From: Scenedesmus sp. ARA3 | Taxonomy: Eukaryota; Chlorophyta; Chlorophyceae; Sphaeropleales; Scenedesmaceae | Length of the DNA: 19,644 nucleotides | Assembly (NCBI GenBank): GCA_004335835.1 | Contig: RWJK01001220.1 | Coordinates: 1-19,644 of the forward strand | Direction: 5' to 3' | Part shown: positions 10,901 through 19,585 of the stretch, piece after piece | How the letters are laid out: every line of letters starts with the position of its first letter | How positions within the stretch are numbered: the first letter of the stretch is position 1 | Position numbers and translations under genes: made by a program | The notes under the pieces: model-generated | Seen by the model: the letters and a program-made list of their open reading frames with translations, nothing else | Told to the model about the DNA's origin: nothing | The model's database searches: none

Positions 10901-12779
10901 CACGCACTGCTGGAATTGGCAGCAGTGTCGACCTGGAGCACGTGACCCGGTGGGTCACCTGCAGCTGGGCTGCACTGACCCACCACAAACCTTCCTTGAC
11001 GGGTCCTGTTGTTGATTTTATGTCGTGCCTCGCCACTCTTGCGCTGCTGCCGCCGCCAGGTTTGTCACGCGCGCCGACCTGACCCGGCTGGGCCTGGAGC
11101 ACCTGCTGGGCACGGCGCTGCTGCGCGCCTACATGCACGGCTTTTTCATAGACGCGCGCCTCTACAGCAAGGCCGCGGCTGCTGCTGCGCCTGACGCGTA
11201 CGAGGCGTACCGCGCCGCGCGCGTGGCGAGCAAGGTGGAGGAGGAGCGGCAGGGCCGCATCAGCGTGCTGCGCAAGCTGCCCCGGGTGAGGACAGCTAGA
11301 GGTGTAGCACTGGACAGTCTGGAGGGATGCATGGAGTGGTGCATGAAGCGCGGTTTGTTTGCTTGTCCTGCAAGCTGCTGTTGCTGGCTATCTACAATTT
11401 GTTTGCCTGCTATGTTGGCTGCCTGTGGTGCCTTGCCCATCGTGTTGCGCATGCACAGACTGGCACATTGCTGTCCATCCTGCACATGTTGCGACAATAT
11501 GGCTATGCCCTGCCATGCGTGCCGCACTGCTGCGCGCAGGTCAACCGCACGCTTGCAGCCAAGCTCATGGCCCAGCAGGAGCTGGCAGCGCAGCAGCAGC
11601 AGGGCGAGGGCGAGGCTGAGGGCCCCCCTGCCAAGAAGCGCAAGGGCGACGGCCTGCCTAATGCGCTGGCTGACGACCGCTTCAAGGCGCTGTTTGTGGA
11701 CGAGGCCTTCGCAGTGGACGAGGACAGCGCCGAGTACAGGCTGCTGCACCCCAACGTGCAGCCGGGCGGCAGGAAGGGCAGCGGCGGCGGCGGCAGTGAT
11801 GATGACGAGCCTGATGAGCAGGAGCGCCTGCTGGCTGAGCACTTCCAGGCTATGTCTGATGATGACGATGATGGTGATGCAGATGATAGTGATGACGATG
11901 CAGCAGCAGGCTCAGGCAGTGACGGCGGCAGCGAGGAAGAAGCAGACCGGCAGCAGCAGCGGCGGCAGGGTCACTGGCAGCAGCTCAAGCGGCAGCAGCC
12001 TGACACTGGGCAGCCGCGCACGCAGAAGTGGCAGCAGCAGCAGGAGCAGCAGCAAGGCAGGCCAGCTGGCAAACGGTGAGCGCAACTGCACCTAAACAGT
12101 TTGACTGTTTCTGGTGTTGCTGCTACATTTGCTGCTTCAAAAGCATGTGCACACACTTTTGCACCTTTCCAACTGCTGTAGCATGTAAAAAAATAATCAC
12201 AGGCCTGCCTACACAGTCATGCCTGGATGGTTGAGTAGAAACAGCAGGAACAATGCGTCAGCACTGAGCCGACTGCACCTGCTGGCCTTGCCTGCTGCCT
12301 GTGCTTGCTGTTTCGCCTGCAGGCCGCAGCAGCCAGCTATGTATGCAGCCAAGGATGCTGCAGCTGCAGCAGCCTTCCAGCGGGGCGAGTCCATGGCCGG
12401 GCTGCTGTCGCAGCCGCTGGCTTCGCGTGTGGCAGCAGAGGCGCCTGGCAGCAGCCAGGGCCCGCGGCAGTGGGTGGGCGGCAGCAGGGAGCTCAGCTTT
12501 GTGCCGGCGGGCGGCAGGGTCGGCAGGGGCAGGGGCAGAGGCAGGGGCAGAGATACAGACCGGGATGGGCAGAGGCTGAGCAGTGGCAGCATGGGTGAAG
12601 GCGGTCGTGGCAGGGGTGGCGGCAGGTTTAGTGGCAGCAGAGGAGGCGGCAGGGGCGGCGGTGGCAGGGGTGGCGGAGGCCGGGGCGGTGGCGGTAGGGG
12701 TGGTGGCGGCGGCAGGGGCGGTGGCAGGTCTAGTGGCAGCAGGGGTGGCGGCCGTGGGCGTGGTAGGGGCAGACACTGA
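7218..12779 (+). CDS. NOL10: Nucleolar protein 10 (NOL10/Enp2), WD40 ribosome-biogenesis factor with RGG tail
   Basis: NOL10/Enp2 is a nucleolar WD40 protein needed for small-subunit (40S) pre-ribosome assembly. Exons are 7218-7253, 7545-7630, 8001-8109, 8600-8717, 8923-9123, 9381-9503, 9736-9902, 10108-10170, 10495-10730, 11060-11285, 11540-12075 and 12323-12779. All phases fit and give 785 residues, longer than the roughly 690 of animal NOL10. Residues 13-380 form the WD40 region with strong family motifs: MPAWLSEAKKRAL, ILSDDYSKAAFL, PLLVKDHMYG, LGPAPRWCSFL and PTVYDDYRFVT. LRAYMHGFFIDARLY follows at about 400-415. A KKRK basic signal is at 487-490. The NUC153-type segment (LADDRFKALFVDEAF) is at about 498-526. 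An Asp/Glu-rich tract occupies about 541-590. Exon 12 carries the conserved GGSRELSFVP (686-695) and then a Gly-Arg-rich domain, residues 699-784, ending RGRGRH. This tail resembles those of fibrillarin, nucleolin and GAR1; I infer it aids RNA binding or nucleolar retention. The ATG at 7218 has context GCCACCATGG. Confidence 0.96.
7968..7997. repeat. (CTG)10 abutting the NOL10 exon 3 acceptor
   Basis: Ten CTG triplets are followed directly by the CAG acceptor at 7998-8000. The array replaces the usual pyrimidine tract of intron 2. Length change here would alter the distance from branch point to acceptor. Confidence 0.92.
8128..8145. repeat. (CAG)6 near the NOL10 intron 3 donor
   Basis: Six CAG triplets begin 18 bases after the GTGAGC donor at 8110. 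Intron 1 has similar but imperfect CAG clusters at about 7284-7323. Confidence 0.85.
10942..10958. repeat. Perfect inverted repeat GTGACCC-GGT-GGGTCAC in NOL10 intron 9
   Basis: Seven-base arms with a three-base loop lie inside the intron (10731-11059). It could form a short hairpin, but I see no flanking features that give it a role. Confidence 0.6.
12184..12188 (+). terminator. Intronic TGTAA in the last NOL10 intron (possible alternative poly(A) signal)
   Basis: TGTAA is followed by an A/T-rich run (AAAAAATAATC) inside intron 11 (12076-12322), 109 bases past the exon 11 end. If it is used, the transcript would read AAA CGG TGA at the junction and stop, giving a protein without the RGG tail. 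Confidence 0.35.
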
Positions 12780-13912
12780 GCAGTGTAAGCCACCTACACG
12801 GTGAGCCACTGTTGTGGCGTAGCAGCACGTGTGCACCGTGCACAAGGAAGTTCCAGGTGCGCCAGGCTTGTGTAGTGACAGGCGTATGTACACCAGCTTG
12901 GCACCAGTGCAATGCTTCATCACATTTGTTTGCACAGAGGTGACTGCTGTGCCTTGCAATGTCACACCACAGGGTGGATGGCAGGACAAGTTGATGCTGT
13001 TGTTGACGCAGTGACTACTCTGTCTGTGATACGTTTTCATCAGGATCATGCAGTTTCTTGTGCAGAATGCTTTGGTGCTCTTCAGCCGGCAGGATCCAGC
13101 AAGGACGGAACTGCGCCCCATGATGCTATGAGTCATATGCAGCAAGGGCTGGTGCGCTCTCAGCACATCAAGCTAGCGGCGTGCAATGGTCCGAGTTCAA
13201 AAGGCCCTGCACCAACTTCCAAGCTGCTCTTTCTTTCGATTGAACAAAGCTGATCTTTGTCTGCAAGCCAGTGACATTAGTGTGCATTCAGCAGCCAGTT
13301 AGAAGGTTCAGCGCCTGTGCTCTGCTTAGCCAAGGTTACAGGTTGCTGCATCATGCTACTCAGAAAGGAGCAGACTGACTAGGCAATAGTACAGGCACTC
13401 TAAGCTGAGTGCCGCTGGCACGGTGTGCAGCAGGCTACTAACCTATTGCAGTGATGACTGTAGCTGTGTGCTTCAACCCTTTCCTGCAAGGAGGCTGCAG
13501 TGCTTGTTACTGCCGAATTGCGTGCATGGTTTACAGAATACAGTCACTAGGCGCCACAAACAGAGCTCTGCTGACATGCCATGCACGTGGATCATCCACG
13601 CATGATGCATTGTCAAAGCACCCAGTGTCCACATTGCCACAGCCCCATTATGCGAGAGACGCAGAGAGCCACGCACACTGTTCAGGCCAATCGTTACATG
13701 GATGCGAGCTGGCCAGACCCAGCAACCTCAAAAATGCAAAAGCTTGTACATGCAATTCGAACCATTGTCATAGCAGCCCATCTATGAAACGCCCATCAGT
13801 CCGATGCCCTCCCTGCTCTGGTAAAAGCCATCCAGCTGCTGCAGCTACTGCTGCAATTGACGGCCGCGTCAACTGCTGCTTCACTGCTGCGCTTGATACT
13901 GACACAATGAAT
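12780..13912. other. Gene-free stretch between the convergent NOL10 and RAMP4 genes
   Basis: The two genes point toward each other here, so the 1.1 kb holds both 3' untranslated regions. A TGTAA at 12784-12788 is only five bases past the NOL10 stop, too close to be a comfortable signal. Candidate RAMP4 signals on the minus strand lie at 13694-13698, 13531-13535 and 13336-13340. No protein-like frame, tRNA or repeat of note is visible. Confidence 0.55.
13694..13698 (-). terminator. Candidate poly(A) signal TGTAA for the RAMP4 gene
   Basis: This is the nearest minus-strand TGTAA downstream of the RAMP4 stop codon, about 215 bases away. It is motif evidence only. Confidence 0.35.
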
Positions 13913-14738
13913 CTACAGGTCAGGGTTGCCGGTGGTGGCTGTCCGGATGATTTGAAGCAGGGCTGCAGGAAACAGAACACAACAGCAGCGCGTGTCAGCG
14001 ACATAGGAGAGTAGCTGTACATGTGCATGTGGTGCTAGCATGCAGGAGTAGCAACAGCATGATGGCAGCGTTAAACGCATAATGCCGCTTGCGTTGCCTG
14101 GATGCACTGCTGCATGCCTTCATACAGCAGCAGCTGCAGCAATGATTATGCAGCAACTGAAGCTGAGCAGCATGTGTGGCACATCCAAGAACACCATGCT
14201 GACATACACACCACGACGTCGCATCTGACGTGAAACAGAGTCATAGCTGCAAACTGAGACTACTGGTGTGCTGAAAGGTGCCAGGAACATCCAGCCCGCC
14301 TGTGCAACTCACCACTGCCAACCACAACGAACAGGAAAAAGCCCAGCATCACAGGTCCCACCGCAGATGTCTTCTCCTTCTGCAACAACAAACAAGCACG
14401 AGTATATCAGCATAATGAAAGGACAAGCAGGACTGCTGCACGAGCACAGTGCACGGAGCAACAGAGAGAAACGCACCTTCTCGGGCACGTCAGCACCACG
14501 CTTACGCTGGTGGTAAGCACCAGACTTAGCGTTTACGAGGCGCTTGGAGGTGGTCTGCGGCAAGACGAGAACCCGGGAAAAATTCAGGTGGTGGGCCAGC
14601 AAGCGGGTCGGTTAAAGCTGCCACCGCCGTCTCAACGCTTGACGTGGATATATGAAAACACTTTGCAAGTGGTGCATCACTACGCTGGGCACGTTAGCTG
14701 CCCAAAGCTGAAGCTGAAGCGAAGGCTGGGCGCACCAT
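13913..14738 (-). CDS. RAMP4: Stress-associated ER protein RAMP4/SERP1
   Basis: RAMP4 is a small tail-anchored protein of the Sec61 translocon that stabilises new membrane proteins, notably under ER stress. Exons on the minus strand are 14738-14736 (coding part only the ATG), 14554-14477, 14379-14313 and 13962-13913, joined in phase to 65 residues, the standard family size. The cytosolic part reads TTSKRLVNAKSGAYHQRKRG and is strongly basic, followed by ADVPEK. The single membrane span is at about residues 34-55 (VGPVMLGFFLFVVVGS and onward). The C-terminus LLQIIRTATTGNPDL matches plant RAMP4 closely (IIRTAT motif). I chose ATG 14736-14738 because it sits directly on a GTGCGC donor and gives MTTSKRL, as in land plants; the alternative unspliced frame has no ATG. 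The start exon is the least certain part. Confidence 0.93.
14640..14647 (+). promoter_or_regulatory. UPRE-like TGACGTGG in RAMP4 intron 1
   Basis: TGACGTGG matches the animal unfolded-protein-response element core (TGACGTGG/A, bound by XBP1/ATF6-class bZIP factors) and has an ACGT bZIP core. It lies in the first intron of RAMP4 (14555-14735), about 90 bases inside the start codon. RAMP4 is a known unfolded-protein-response target in animals and plants, so the place makes sense. An eight-base match can be chance. Confidence 0.3.
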
Positions 14739-15282
14739 GTTGCTGTGTGTTCTTCGCTGCAGACGAGACGGGTAAAAGTGTTAAGATGCTGCTAGGGTAT
14801 CTAGAGGCACACAGTGTCCAGCCATGGAGCAGTCCCAGCCTTTGACCTGTTCAGCAGGGCTGGACCCGGGCCAGACCCGGGGTTTTTCCGACCGAGCTTC
14901 CGCCCTGCTTCCATCACCCAAATCCAGTAAGTTGGCCGGCATTAATACAAATTGTCATTGTTGACAGCTGAGTACATGACACGTTGCTGCTACCCTCGCC
15001 CTTGCTAACCGCCACAGTGGCTTGCTGCTGAGTTCATGACCCATCCTGCATCCAGGCCATATGTTACTCAAGTAACCTTGATAATAACTCAAGCAAAGAA
15101 TAACGTGCATGTCTGATGGCAGCATGATTGACGTACTAGCGTACACGCTGCACACACCACTGCAACAGCTGTAAGGGACCACCAGCACTGCAGTGCACAC
15201 TGCATGTCACACTGCCACTGCATGCAACCACCAGCTGCTCTGCTGGAAAGACAATATTGCTGTAGCGAGCAGTTGATCTCTG
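14739..15282. other. Region between the RAMP4 start and the DUF2993 gene stop
   Basis: Both flanking genes are on the minus strand. This stretch therefore holds the RAMP4 promoter and 5' untranslated region and the DUF2993 3' untranslated region. A GC-rich patch at about 14857-14885 carries GACCCGGG twice. I find no minus-strand TGTAA, so the DUF2993 poly(A) signal must be a variant. No gene is visible. Confidence 0.5.
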
Positions 15283-17840
15283 CTAGAACTGGACGTTCAG
15301 TGGAGGGAACTTCTTAAGCTCAAGGCGCAGGTTGAGGTCGGCCATGGCGCCAGCAAACCTGCAGCGACATGAGCAGGAGCATTGCAGGACAGTCAATTCT
15401 GGGTGGAAACAACACACTTGGATTGGTTTACGAAGCTACGCTTGCACGCGGGTGGCGTGACAGGCGGAAACACGCGCATGCAGTGCTGTGTCGAAATAGA
15501 AATTGGCAGAAGGTGCAAGTGACACCAGCGCCATCGCCATTGCAGGCCTTGGACAATTTTCACCATTATGTACGGCCATCAACTCAGCGGCCAACTTGAG
15601 GAGTACTGAGGTGCACTGGGTGGCTTGCAATGGTGCAGTGGCCGCAGGTGTGCAACTGTAATACAACACTTTGCTGTGCTGCCACGCTTGTGAATGCAAT
15701 GGCAACGCTGCTGCTGCGGCTGGCAGTCGCGTGCGCTCACCCCATGCCTGGCAGTATGGCGAGCGACATGAAGCTCATCTGCGCGCCCTGCAGGTCCACC
15801 ATCAGGCTGCTGAAGAACGCGCTGAGGCAGTTCTCCACAATGCCCGCGGAGCCTGGCAGGGTGCAGGATGAACGCGGAGTGGGCATGGACAGCACGTTAA
15901 CTCAGCAGCTCGTGGCATGCATGCTGATCATGCTTTTCTTGGTGTGAGATGTGCATAGCAAAGGGGTGTTGCATGCTGCAGTGCAGTGCATGTTGACCCT
16001 TTCTCGGGGGCACGTGTTGAGCCGAGTGCAAGGAAGCGTTGTTGCCAGTCATGAGCCCCCACTGCTGACAAAGCCCATCTTCACTGGGTGCAAGGAAACA
16101 GCATGGCCACTCATCACTCCATCGCTGCTGACAAAGCAGATCTTCAGTAGCAGCTCAGCCAGGAGTGTATGCAGCGTGGAAGCCAGCTCTTAGTTTAACA
16201 AAATAATTGCAAGCAGGTGAGCAGTGCGTGTGTGACACCGCTGCCGCTGCTGCTGCTGCTGCTGCTGCTGCCGACTCACTTGATCGTGCGCCTATGCTGA
16301 GGGGCATCGCGTGCGCCTGCACACCCTTGCCAAACACTGCGCCACCGCTCACAGGCAGCAACCGCACCTACACCAGCACATTGCACAACAGCAGTGTCAG
16401 TCATGGCACCTGCGCAGCAATATGTGCAATTGCTGCTCTTGCATATCCAGCACTTGGGCTTACGTGCAGTTGCACGCGCCGGCATGCCGTGCATGATGAC
16501 ATGGTGCACCATGCATCGCCCCGCCGCTGCCGCACCTGGTAGCGCTGGCCGTCGCCGCGCCATGTGCCGGTGAACTCCACCAGGCCCTCAGGCGGCACGG
16601 CTGACGGCGGCTGGATGCGCACGCTGGCCTGGTCAAAGGCAAACGCGTGGCCCTGGCAGCACAGCAGCAAGCAGCAGCACAGCGTGTGCAGCACTTGAGC
16701 GCCCAGACAGAAGCTGTGCACAGAAGCAGATGAATACTGTCAGGCCTGACACCCGACTGTGCACCGTGCTTGCGTGGAGCTGGCAGCAGGCCGCCTGCCA
16801 GGGTATTCGACTTGGTGGCGTGCAGCTGTGCATGCTTGCAGCTTCGCAGGAGTGGCAGCACAACCAGTAAGAGCGGCTCAGGCTAGATTGTGGCAAATAC
16901 TGTGGTTGTTTGTACTGCTGCGACTGCCAGAATTGCTGTCATTGGTGACTGGCCTGTTGCTACTCTGCCGCGCCTGCCCCTCCCCCGCCCACCTGCACTG
17001 CCTCCTTGGCTGCCTCAGTCATGAGCGGGTGCACCAGGAAGTTGCCAAAGTCTGCCGCATTGAACACCACACGCGCAGTGCCCACGGGCACGTTGGTGAG
17101 CAGGATCTGCTGCTTGAACAGCACCGCGGAGGGGTCCAGGCTGGCCTCACCCACGGTGGCCTGCATGATGGGGCGGCAGGGGCGCAGCTGCTCAGCAGAG
17201 CATCATGACTCATGATTCATGAGGGTGCTGTTGGCAGGGAGGTACATCACGTGCCCCATGTACGAAACTTGTGTGTTACATTTGGTGCAGGACTAGTAAT
17301 GTCTGGGTGCTGCCGGCTCACCTCTAGCACCTGCGCTGTCAGGTTGAGGGGGCTGCGCCAGCCCTCGCCATGTATCTTCACGCCATTTACTCGCCCAGCC
17401 AGCAACGACCAAGTATCACAGGATATAGAGGTCTTGATGGCACGGCACTCTTTCAGCCGTGCACGAAGCGCCAGGCAGGTCACATTTTCTAGTATGTCTG
17501 CTGTCTGCAACAGCCGTGCACGAAGCGCCAGGCAGGTCACATTTTCTAGTATGTCTGCTGTCTGCAAAGCAGAGCATAGTCACATAGGCAAGTGTGCCAC
17601 AGCACTTGCGCTGCACAGCAGCATTTGTAGCTCAACAATACAAACTGAATAATCTAGCTATCTCACCAAATCCCTGTGTGCTGTGTTGACTGTGACTAGC
17701 CTCCCTCTGCTGCATCTGCTGCTGCTCCTGATGAGCCTGCTGCTTAGCCTGCTGCATCCTGCGGCCTGGCAGGGCGCCTTTAACCATTCATGGTTCAAGC
17801 ATACTGAGTTTCGTTGGCAAGCAATGTTGTACTGCAGCAT
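15283..17840 (-). CDS. DUF2993 (LmeA-like) family protein with likely organelle-targeting N-terminus
   Basis: DUF2993 proteins occur in cyanobacteria, actinobacteria and plastid-bearing eukaryotes. Mycobacterial LmeA binds phospholipid, but the algal role is unknown. Exons on the minus strand are 17840-17667, 17561-17322, 17160-16993, 16652-16536, 16316-16280, 15852-15741 and 15358-15283, all in phase, 307 residues. Residues 1-58 have few acidic residues and are Ser/Arg-rich (SRLSSRLIRSSSRCSRGR), consistent with a transit peptide. The family part starts with an exactly duplicated 19-residue segment, TADILENVTCLALRARLLQ, ending in KE in the second copy. It is followed by LLAGRVNGVKIHGEGW, PVGTARVVFNAADFGNFL, VEFTGTWRGDGQRYQ and the C-terminal DLNLRLELKKFPPL. 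A 37-base microexon (AHAMPLSIGAR) bridges phase 0 to phase 1 and is the only way I found to connect its neighbours. The ATG at 17840 is the first in frame after a stop. Family is fairly sure; start, targeting and microexon less so. Confidence 0.78.
16026..16147. repeat. Imperfect 62-base tandem duplication in a DUF2993 gene intron
   Basis: Two diverged head-to-tail copies (16026-16087 and 16088-16147) each begin GTGCAAGGAA and each end near GCTGACAAAGC followed by ATCTTCA. They lie wholly within the intron 15853-16279. Confidence 0.7.
16247..16270. repeat. (CTG)8 array next to the microexon donor of the DUF2993 gene
   Basis: Eight CTG triplets on the plus strand, CAG in the gene's sense. They begin nine bases after the GTGAGT donor at 16279. 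Confidence 0.9.
17454..17567. repeat. Perfect 57-base tandem duplication spanning a splice acceptor and exon start
   Basis: Copies 17454-17510 and 17511-17567 are identical base for base. In the sense of the DUF2993 gene each copy begins TTGCAG followed by ACAGCAGAC, so each carries its own 3' splice site. The unit is 19 codons, so either acceptor (exon start at 17561 or at 17504) keeps the reading frame. Confidence 0.95.
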
Positions 17841-18679
17841 TTCCCGGTGTGAGCGAGCGACAGAGAACACGAGCTGTGCACTGTGCTACTGTGGCATCAG
17901 ATTCCCCAACCCTACAGAGCATGGTCCGAAAGGCAATATCAACAAATGAAATGTTCCAGAATTGGTTGCATCGCCCTCTGGCACTGTCGGACTGGCTTTC
18001 ATTAGCAGGCAACCTACTGATGGCAGAAGCCCTGAACCATCATCAATTACCGCGGGTTGACAGCGTTCGTACGCTTTGTACTTCTTCAATTTAAACCAGT
18101 TAATAACATTGTTTTCGATGTGCTTCACATACGGGCGTAGAACGGTGCGTGTGCTCTGACGTTCTGACTGTGAAATAAGGGTCAGCAACTATGGTACCAT
18201 GATGCTGCCAGGGAACGATGAACCAAAGCAACATGCGCTTTAGACACGCGCAGTGTGCTGTGAGACCTCTCATGGTCTCAATGCGATGCAGCCTGGTTGG
18301 CACTCAGGCGGGCGTGCCCTCCTCGCATGGCAGTGCCACTCCGAGCGGCACTGGCAGTCACTGGCACTGAGTTGGATGGTTTCAGTGTGGTGAATTTACT
18401 GCCCCCAAGCTTGGTTGCATGCATACATTGTCATCATAGTGATACTTCAAATTCTTGGAGCCTGCAGTTCGTCCACCCTTTCTCAGTATCATCCTGTGCC
18501 AGTAACCTCATGGCAGGGTTATGTAAGTAACAGCGCTAGTAACAATAGGTCCAAGAGGAAGCATCTACAGCTTGGCAAACAGACGCAGTATATCGTTGAG
18601 CGTTGATAGTTTGTCCAGCTATTGGGCTGCTGCTTCGCTGATATCACGGTGCACGTTTTACGTGGGTGTCCTTTCGAAG
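17841..18679. promoter_or_regulatory. Divergent intergenic region between DUF2993 and cyanase genes
   Basis: The two start codons face away from each other across about 0.84 kb, which is less GC-rich than the exons. It must include both promoters. A TATA-like GTATATC lies at about 18588, some 90 bases upstream of the cyanase ATG, but is weak. Two short perfect inverted repeats occur at 18261-18280 and 18331-18353. No gene is visible. Confidence 0.5.
18261..18280. repeat. Inverted repeat TGAGACC-TCTCAT-GGTCTCA
   Basis: Perfect seven-base arms with a six-base loop in the divergent intergenic region. Seventy bases on, a second pair (CAGTGCC at 18331 and GGCACTG at 18347) can form another small hairpin. 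Role unknown. Confidence 0.6.
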
Positions 18680-19585
18680 ATGCAGGCCTTTCGTGCGCAC
18701 ACCGTTCAGCACACCCGTATCAGCAGGCCGCAGGTGATAGATGTCACAATCTATAGTATCATAATCATGCCTAAGCTGTATTGTTGATGGCGTGCATCTG
18801 GCACGACACAAGCAGTTGATAGCAGCAGCATTCTGTCTGTGCTGGCGTGCATTTGGCAACCTCCCAACACTCCAGCTACCTGCAAGGCGCAAGGGTTTCC
18901 CCTCAAACCAGCTACTGTGCTGCAGGCGGTGCGCTGTGCTGCCAGTGGCAAGGGCCCTGCTGTGCCAGGTGCAGCGCTGCCTGCCCCGCCCACTGCTCAT
19001 AGCAAGGCAGGGCACGTGTCCCAGCTGCTGGCAGCCAAGGAGGCCTCGGGCAAGACCTTCAGCCAGATAGCGGCTGAGGTTGGGCTCACGAATGTATACA
19101 CCACGCAGCTGTTCTACGGCCAGGTGCGCTGCGTAGCCTGCTGCCAACCCTACAGTCACACTGTCGCTTGTTGCAAGCAAGCAGCGTTAGGGTGGTGGGC
19201 GGGAAGCCGGGCAACAGTCGTTAGCACGAACGTAGCAGCGATAGGCACGCATAACTGGAATTTGTGTGGGCAAGTCAGCATTGGGCTGCTCTGTGCAGGC
19301 TGCAGGCACGTCATCTGCTGTGATCCAGCAGGTGTTGTTGTTCTGGATGATATGGCCTAGGACTCTGGCACATAGAACCATTGATGATGCATGACGAGGT
19401 TTGCACCTGCCAGACTGAATTCTGTTCAACATTTGCATCGCTGTGGCATCTGCAGCAACAACTGCAGCCCAACACAGTCAGCGCGCTGCGCAAGGCCGTG
19501 CCGGCCCTGAGTGAGGCTGACGTGGCGGGCATGATGCGCGCACCCATGCGCAGCTACGACCCAACCATCCTGCAGGTGGGGAGAT

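Noticed and set aside
11025..12095. Long plus-strand open frame through NOL10 intron 10 and exon 11
   Set aside because: It matches NOL10 only to 11285, then runs through an intron and continues in the wrong frame of exon 11 (Arg/Ser/Gln-rich). The spliced frame matches the family.
12784..12788. TGTAA five bases after the NOL10 stop as its poly(A) signal
   Set aside because: It would leave almost no 3' untranslated region. It is not excluded, but it is not supported either.
12209..13166. Proline- or threonine/alanine-rich open frames opposite the last NOL10 exon
   Set aside because: These are the complement of the Gly-Arg repeat coding tract; the sense frame fits NOL10 and ends in a proper stop.
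13740..13800. tRNA B-box-like GGTTCGAATT on the minus strand near 13758
   Set aside because: No matching A box, anticodon arm or pairing acceptor stem is found at tRNA distances.
17838..17870. DUF2993 protein starting ten codons upstream at 17870
   Set aside because: That codon is GTG, and a stop lies shortly upstream; the first ATG in frame is at 17840.
18839..19360. Cyanase read as one long frame starting at 18839
   Set aside because: The frame has no ATG (it opens with GTG) and runs past the exon 2 donor at 19124 into an intron. A spliced upstream ATG exon fits better.
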